Origin: Hysterangium stoloniferum
Taxonomy: Eukaryota > Basidiomycota > Agaricomycetes > Hysterangiales > Hysterangiaceae
Assembly: GCA_015178975.1 (NCBI GenBank)
Contig: WHVD01000023.1
Location: 248,001-312,000 of the forward strand
Direction: 5' to 3'
Length of the DNA stretch: 64,000 bases
Part shown: positions 57,873 to 64,000 of the stretch, in pieces
How the letters are laid out: the number at the start of each line of letters is the position of its first letter
Position numbering within the stretch: the stretch's first letter is position 1
Notes under the pieces: generated by a model
The model's input: the letters and a program-made list of their open reading frames with translations, nothing else
What the model was told of the DNA's origin: nothing
Database searches by the model: none
Made by a program: the position numbers and the translations under genes

Positions 57873-58506
57873 TGTGAGAGGTATGGCGAAATATACTCAG
57901 GAAATATAGTCGGATGAGCTCATACTATATTTCCTTTATTATTTCTACTTTCTCTCTATTTTATTATACACTTATAATTAGTTCGACGACCTATGTATGT
58001 GGTACATCAACTCTTGTGGGCGCATACACACCAGACTTATGTATTCTAGCGCCCGTAGTTAAAACTCAGACACTTTTTACCCCACAACCACAACTTACCC
58101 AAGACACCAATTGTGTCCTGTAAGTTGTGATTGGGGTATCATCTCGACCGTCACAGATGGGCTTTAACTATCTACACAATCAGAGTTTTGAACTGTACCG
58201 GTCAAAACTCCATCTTTATCTCGATCCACATGGACTACATCCACGCTACTCTATCACTTGGCTCTCTCGTTACTCTATTTTACACTTGAGTAGTCATCTA
58301 GAATTGTACTTAACAGTCGATTCTCTTTATTTGTTCTAGCTCTCTATTCTACTTTAGATAGCTACTTAATTCAACCGTATTGAACTAAGTAGCCAATACA
58401 CATTCAGCCTGTATTAGACTTAGACAGTCAATACATCTCAGTGTCGTACCTAAACAGTCGATATTCTTCGTATATAGAACGGTTAGAACTTCCACCACTC
58501 TTCACA
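57873..58506 (+). repeat. Solo LTR (TGTGAGAGGTATGG type)
   Basis: TGTGAGAGGTATGGC to CTCTTCACA, flanked by AGTGC (57868-57872 and 58507-58511). Confidence 0.9.
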
Positions 58507-58511
58507 AGTGC

Positions 58512-58863
58512 ACACTGTTCAACAAGGTGTGGCTAATGGTTCCGTTCAGCTTGGGTTCAGCATGCAATGTTTTTCAACAAGGCATCCATGGGTTCAAGTT
58601 CGGGTTCAGTGTGACACATGCTTTTCAATGAGGTGTGCAATTTGGGTTGACTTCATAATGTGAGTGTCAGAAAGAAGAGGGTCTGCAACGATAAATTCAC
58701 TATCCCAGAAATTCAGCAGATCTTCAATTTCACCTCCTCCTGGTACGACGAGTCTCAATTTCATAGCACCAATGTCTCCCTCCCTGAGCTGCATGTCCAC
58801 TTGATGGCTTTACAGGTGCTCTTAGCATCTTTGATGCCTACAAAATGTGTGCATGGCTGCAGG
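58512..58863. other. Non-coding, nothing recognised
   Basis: Contains GGGTTCA-type short repeats (58550-58640) and a 73-residue frame (58660-58881) without known motifs. Confidence 0.45.
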
Positions 58864-59361
58864 TCTGCTGCCTCTCATTAATACCAGATTTGGTATTATT
58901 ACATTTCACAGTCTATATAAGTCTGCTATATTCATGTACTTAGAATCCAGTTTCAATCTCAAACTAGTTTTCCCCCAAACAAGTTTGACCCTTGAACAAG
59001 TTTCCCTTTGATCCCAGTCTCTAGTCCTCTTGTCTGTCTGCACGCTCAATTCCCGGAACTCCCACGGGAACTCCAGAATCTAAATCTCCTTGCATGCATT
59101 CTCTCAGTTCGAAATATGGACGCCCGAATGAGTGTACAAGGGTGCAGCCTATAAGCTGAAGCCAAGTCCATCTAAGTTGTACCCATTCTCTGGTAACTAT
59201 TCTGATACAACACTCCCTTGTACTACTAATATTTCCGGAAACTCCCCAGACCCATTACCCGGGGAGTCCGTGGGACTATTAACTGGAAAGTGTGTTCGGA
59301 ATATAGTTACTGGAGAAACCTCTGCAGGACTATCCATGGAGCTTTGTTCGCAAACTTAACA
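58864..59361 (+). repeat. Right half of the LTR begun at 22081
   Basis: Resumes at TCTGC...CTCATTAATACC, exactly where 22654 breaks off when both are laid on the 11243 copy. It includes TATATAAG and AAGCTGAAGCCAAGTCC (59153-59169) and ends CTTAACA before CATGG (59362-59366). Confidence 0.8.
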
Positions 59362-60923
59362 CATGGCCAATGTCAATGAAGTTTCTTCATCAGTACCTTT
59401 GTAGCCTGCCCATTTGACTAAATAAAGCAATTCACAAGTACATTGGTGATTGTCAATTTTAGAATCCAAATCTCGGAAACTACAAATTCAGGTTCTCTGT
59501 CAATGATGACTGGAGCAGGTGGAGGTTGAATATGTTCTGGGATGTTGTTAGCACAAGGCTCTAACATGGAAACATGGAAAACAGGATGAACTGCTCACAT
59601 ACTATCGGGAAGTTGGAGAGTCCAGGAAAGTGAGCTGGCTTGTTGTCACAACAGTCATAGTTACAACATTGTCGCAAAAACATTCAAGGTAATATTCAAC
59701 TCATCTTCAACTCAACCAATGAATTTGACTTGACTTTTATTTGACTTTCTTTGACAATATCAAATATCCTCGACATGTCTCATTTCAATGTCACAAATGA
59801 TTTCATTGTTAAATCATAACATAGTCATAGGTAAATGATAGAAAGCATAAAAGGGCAATGAGAAGAATGAAAGACTTCAGTCAGAAAATCTCCCCATTGT
59901 ATATTAGTTATCTGTATTATTAATCTACTCTCAATCTTATTCTTCATGATTGTCAAAACTCTTTGACATTAACATCTGTGAGCCTTCATGACTGGTATTA
60001 GCCTCTCACTTCATCGACAGGGCAATCTATACTTCATCGAACAAGGCTTCTGTATTCAGTTTTGTAGAATATATTACGATTATTATTCAACTTAATTGAA
60101 GGAAATTTGATTTGTGTCACTTGTGCTATAATTTCAAAAGGGCCTAAGAATTTCTCAGCAAGTTTTTTAGAAGGTTGGGTAGTTTGGAAGAATTGAGCTT
60201 TTATAAAAACCTGATCACCAATTTTAAAGTTAGGAGGTGGGATCCTGTTTTTATCTGCAGAATGTTGATAGTGTTCCTGAGCAGAAGAAATAGCTTTCTG
60301 AAGTTCTTGATGTAACTTGTCAAGATTGGTAATGAATTCTTGAGCACGGGTGAATACCAAATCTTGTTTGGAATGTACTGTGAGATTCAGATTATAGCCT
60401 TTATTAGTGAAAAAGGGAGAGATGCTGGTAGTTGTGTTCAGAGAGTTGTTGTAGGTGAATTCCACAAGTGGAAGAAGGGATTTCCAGTTGTCCTGTTGGT
60501 AGTTGCAATAAATGCAGAGATATTGTTCCAAAGTTTGGTTGACATGTTCCCTTTGTCCATCACCTTCTGGATGATATCCCAAGGTGAAGTGTAATTTCAT
60601 GTCAAGGGTTTTTCTGAGGGCCTGGAAGAAATGGGAAATGAACTTGGAGCCTCAATTGGAAGTTATGTGAGATGGAACACCATGTTTGGAAAATATGAAA
60701 AGTTCCATTAATTGTAAGGATGTGATTGTATTGTGAGTGTGCATGAAAATTCCTTGTTTCAAAAGTAAGTCTACAACAACTAAGATGGATGTAAAGCCTT
60801 TGGAAGTTGGGAGTTGTTCAATAAAATCCATGGAAATTGAGTTCCAGGGTTTTTCTGGTATCAGAAGTTGCTTCAGAAGGCTGTACTGCTTATGTCTCTG
60901 GGATTTAGAGCGTAAGCAGGTGG
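59362..60923 (-). pseudogene. Chromovirus pol fragment: integrase and chromodomain, truncated both ends
   Basis: From 60923 leftwards: end of the integrase zinc region (TCLRSKSQRHKQY), core start (PWNSISMDFIEQLP), then FTLGYHPEGDGQREHVNQTL (Glu-bearing part of the integrase core, near 60560), the GPF/Y-like segment KFLGPFEIIAQVT, and a chromodomain (HPVFHVSMLEPC ... LLYLVKWAGYKGTDEETS), frameshifted near 59470. It is cut at 59361 by the split LTR and its tail lies at 21991-22080. At 60924 it breaks off directly against the telomere-like edge of arm 2. Confidence 0.85.
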
Positions 60924-60924
60924 A

Positions 60925-60951
60925 AATCCTAACCCTAGCCCTAACCCCTAA
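60925..60951 (-). repeat. Short telomere-like tract at inner edge of arm 2
   Basis: AATCCTAACCCTAGCCCTAA then CCCCT: the complement of TTAGGG-type units with one variant, C-rich strand as at a left chromosome end. It mirrors 10119-10138. Confidence 0.7.
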
Positions 60952-61026
60952 TAACAAGTTTTTTGTATATAATATTCACTTTTAAGAGCATATAACACAA
61001 TATAGAGCATTTCACACATAGTATTT

Positions 61027-61296
61027 ATTAAAAATAGTATGAGTTGACTCTATTGCAATACACAATATACAAGGGTTTAATAAGCTTGAAATAAAAGTAC
61101 TTTGTGTCTCAATATCTTGTGTCAGTTAGTGTAGCATCTCCTGACAATATAGGTTGGATGCTCCGGGAGGTGTATAGTGGTTCTGACACACATTAACCTC
61201 CAAATGCATGGTCCACAATTAGCATCTTCATATGAAAAGTTGCAATAATTGGTGGACTCCCCCTATAAAAAGGTGTGTTTCATCATCAAATTTAAC
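61027..61296. mobile_element. 270-bp insertion with 7-bp target duplication
   Basis: Flanked by AGTATTT (61020-61026 and 61297-61303); arm 1 has the empty site with one copy. The ends (ATTAAAAATAGTATG and the reverse of CATCATCAAATTTAAC) form at best a weak inverted repeat. No coding capacity; a MITE of hAT type would fit the duplication length. Confidence 0.82.
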
Positions 61297-61322
61297 AGTA
61301 TTTGACATTTTTTAGAGCCTCT

Positions 61323-61930
61323 CATCCACAAGTACAGTTGTTTCAGTGTCACAGCAGTTACCTTCCTAATTAGGAAGTGCCACGACATGCAAGTTTTTCG
61401 TGTAACCCTAGAACCCATGTCATTTAGAAGTTACATTTTATTATATAAGACTTTAATAAGTTTATTTGAGCGTTAATAGCACTCAAGGAAGGGCTAAAAC
61501 TAAGTGTGTGCCAATTAAAGTGGTGCACAAGGTGTATTTCACCAGGAAAATGTACACTAGATGTAACAGTTCTCATGTTTTGATGATATAATGTCAAAGA
61601 TAAATTTATTTTGGTAATTTTCAATACAAAATTGATGAAGTATCTATGGATTTTGAAAAAAGAAACATGTCGCGGCACTTGCGCGGCAGTGCAACATCCT
61701 GCGCGGCACTTTCTGTTAAGTTTTCAGTGGCACTGTTCTTAGACTGTATAACTTTCCGTTTGTCTGACTCAGGTAGGTGATGGTTAACTCGTTGTAAACG
61801 GATGAGTACTGCTATACATGACTCATCCTTATATAGCCTAGTAACCCGCTTACTAATACCCCTGTATGGTTTGAGTCCTTGCTGCTCATTTACCGAATTC
61901 CCAAAAGTTAACACTTTCCTATAGCCCGTG
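61323..61930. repeat. Dispersed non-coding element, copy B
   Basis: Inverse of copy A (9418-10029), duplicated as part of the arm. Confidence 0.65.
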
Positions 61931-62345
61931 GGAACCATCGAGTTAGTTATTCAGAGCCAGAACTATCATATGTGGATTAATCAATGCTTTCACAGTAATT
62001 CATATCTATTCAGACTACAATTCACAAGACCCCGCTGACCGAACGCTTTACGTCACCTCCAGATGGATAATAATCGTAATGCTTCAATGGCGTTCTACAA
62101 AATACAGAATATATTTAACCGGGTTGAACCGGTTATAAACCACTTTCAAACTGAACCGTTTCCAAACCGAGCCGAAACCGAAGAGATGCCAAAAATAAAG
62201 TTTCGTTAGGTTCGTTACTCGTAATGGAGGGTCAAACCGAACGAAACAGTAATTTCAATAAAGCAGTTTGTCTAGGTGATTCTACGCTGTTTGATTCGAG
62301 GAAATATGTGGGTATTAAGCTTCAGAGTAAAAGTAATCGCTTACT

Positions 62346-63586
62346 TTAAACCCGTACCGCATGAGCTTCCGTACTTGTTTGCAACTGGTAATCATACTGT
62401 CGTCCTAAAGGCTCATCGGCCAGCTCAATTTCCCGACTGTTTCGCACCATTTCACCTTCATTGCCGAAGTATCGCGGGCTTTTGTGGGACCACTCATGCA
62501 TACCAGTCAGAAAATAGCCTATCCCGTCAGTATGCAGCAAAAGAGCCTGCTGTTCATCGGCTGAAAACGAGGGGACATTTTGTAAATTGTCGAAGAACGA
62601 CTGAGCGGTCTGTCGGAAGAGTTCGCCACAATAGTCAATAGCTTCCTGTACGCTGATGGACTTTTCTTTTATAACAGTCGTTACGAGATTATGTGCGTGT
62701 ACGCCACGCGCACGCTCGAAACTATATGAATAAATATCCTGGGTGAGATAGCGAATATTAGCGAAATGCGACAGAATTTAGAATGGTTCTTTGGTTTACA
62801 TTGTGAATCCATGTCAAATCGATCCCATCCTCAGTGAGACGTTGAACGCGTGGGTCCGAGGTGACACTTTCAGGTATGTCAGCTGCAAGCATGCAGACAT
62901 CTAGAGTTGCCTTCATAGCTGCGGTGCTGCGCCTATGAAGAAAATATTCTTTTACGCTGGGATGTATATGCCCTGTTTCCCTGTTGTTGGCTTCGTTAAA
63001 GACGGCTTCAATGTATACTTCGAGGTCTCTTTGCAAACGGTCGGCAGAAGATGGAACAGAAAAGTTGCGGATGCGAGACCACACTCTATGAGTCACGATT
63101 TTGGTCAGTATGGAGGTCTGGGCACGAGAAGAGAAACCTACTCTCTGGTCATTTCTCCTAGTGCATGTGTCCCCACCGGGAGAGGCTGCGACGGATCCCT
63201 GAAGATGATCATTGATAAACGAATGGACATAAAATGTCATACATTTGGGGATAAACTTACCTTAGCGCACCCAAAATAATGTTCGTCAGTTCCCTCGCTG
63301 CCTCACCGCTTTGAAGGTCGGTGAGCTCGTCGATAAGATAGAACCAATGGAACAGATCAACGGCGAGCCGGTGGTGCTCTTGACTAATAGTGGGATAAAA
63401 TAATGACGCTAGTAGCGGGAAATTGAAGCGATGGAAAGCTGTTAAATCCGTAGGGGGTAATATCTGGAACGTTTCCATCCATTTCTTGCTTTCCATAGCA
63501 TTTGAGTGATATTGGGGGTTAACTTTGCACTCGTATGGCCAGCTAATTATCGCAAAAAGATCAGGAACGATAATCGTCTTAGACAT
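62346..63586 (-). CDS. Sesquiterpene synthase 3 (twin of synthase 2)
   Basis: Minus strand, exons 63261-63586, 63142-63198, 62800-63085, 62346-62738; 353 residues, with the same introns and motifs as synthase 2 (DELTD, NDIYSYSFE, RY). Differences seen by eye are few and lie in exons 1-2: T14I, H25Q, Y80H just before the Asp-rich motif, K109R, and two in the GTH region (A to V, S to A). Exons 3-4 appear identical. Y80H is in the helix leading to the metal site (FYWF to FHWF) and could matter for product profile; this is inference. Intact and presumably expressed from the same TATA-like promoter. Confidence 0.93.
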
Positions 63587-64000
63587 TTGACAGTTTGGTT
63601 GGGGTTGCTCGTGAGATGGTCTTACATTAACGATACTGAGTCCCTTTTATCTACTCCGACTCAATTCTGTCCGTAGCGCGTTATCCCTATCGCGAGAGGC
63701 ATAGGCAGAAGGTAGGTTAGTCCGACCATCTCCAAATATGTCAGCCATTGAAATGAACCAGATTAGAAGCGATTGGCCGGGCAGGGATAAACACCTTGGG
63801 GTGTAGGTTATTACCGAGACGAAGCCACCGAGAGGTGCTGTACAACAGGGTTGACTATGCCATTAACACACAGCCCAAGGTCCAGTCAGACAAGGGGCCA
63901 TATCCGGGGCTTCTCCGCTGGTAAACCTGATCTGCACTGAATTTTATCCAAGCGGCCCTACGGGTGAACGATGGCGAAATCGTGTTTGTGAGTTTAAGTC

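Larger units (their letters stand above)
60925..64000. repeat. Large inverted repeat, arm 2 (contains synthase 3)
   Basis: Reverse complement of 7346-10138, running off the window end. Contains one extra 270 bp insertion (61027-61296). Confidence 0.93.

Noticed and set aside
22655..58863. Starship-type giant element
   Set aside because: No DUF3435-type tyrosine recombinase captain was found and the ends are not Starship-like; kept only as an unnamed insertion.
62276..62641. 121-residue ORF opposite synthase 3 (also 8705-9070)
   Set aside because: Antisense to conserved terpene synthase exon 4; identical in both arms only because the arms are identical.

Overview
The window looks like nuclear DNA from a mushroom-forming basidiomycete (Agaricomycetes). 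The reasons are introns of about 50-60 bp with GT-AG ends, DExxD/NSE class I sesquiterpene synthases, a LysM protein opening with MGRWTQYDE, and a dense load of LTR, pogo, Tc1 and Ngaro/PAT-like elements. Only about seven host-type genes are visible. Most of the 64 kb is nested transposon debris.

Layout. 1-1369 is the 3' part of an RAE1/GLE2 mRNA-export WD40 gene. 3624-4916 and 7760-9000 are two four-exon sesquiterpene synthase genes. The second lies in an arm (7346-10138) that returns inverted at 60925-64000 and gives a third synthase (62346-63586, minus). Both inner arm edges end in the same TTAGGG-like tract. 10139-60923 is a nested transposon mass. In it are a solo LTR (11243-19036) split by a 6.8 kb block with a pogo element and an Ngaro/PAT-type element; a coiled-coil/Cys-rich ORF (19526-21891) cut by two solo LTRs; two Tc1 copies; head-to-head gypsy fragments (24614-32062); an intact LysM gene (35621-36342, minus); four minisatellites; and a 6.7 kb imperfect palindrome (41479-48137) carrying two copies of a cysteine-rich small secreted protein gene.

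The most unusual structure is that one solo LTR appears to be split into halves 36 kb apart (22081-22654 and 58864-59361). The outer flanks carry the same 5-bp duplication (CATGG), the summed length matches another copy, and removing the LTR rejoins a chromodomain frame (59362 side to 22080 side). The DNA between the halves, with the LysM gene and the secreted-protein palindrome, therefore behaves as one large insertion. I see no captain recombinase or TIR that would name it.

The synthases make sesquiterpene scaffolds from farnesyl diphosphate; no P450 or other tailoring gene lies in the window. The LysM and Cys-rich proteins are surface or secreted-type proteins. They share a transposon-rich neighbourhood, but nothing shows that they act together. 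All identifications come from reading motifs and comparing repeats by eye; no database search was run.
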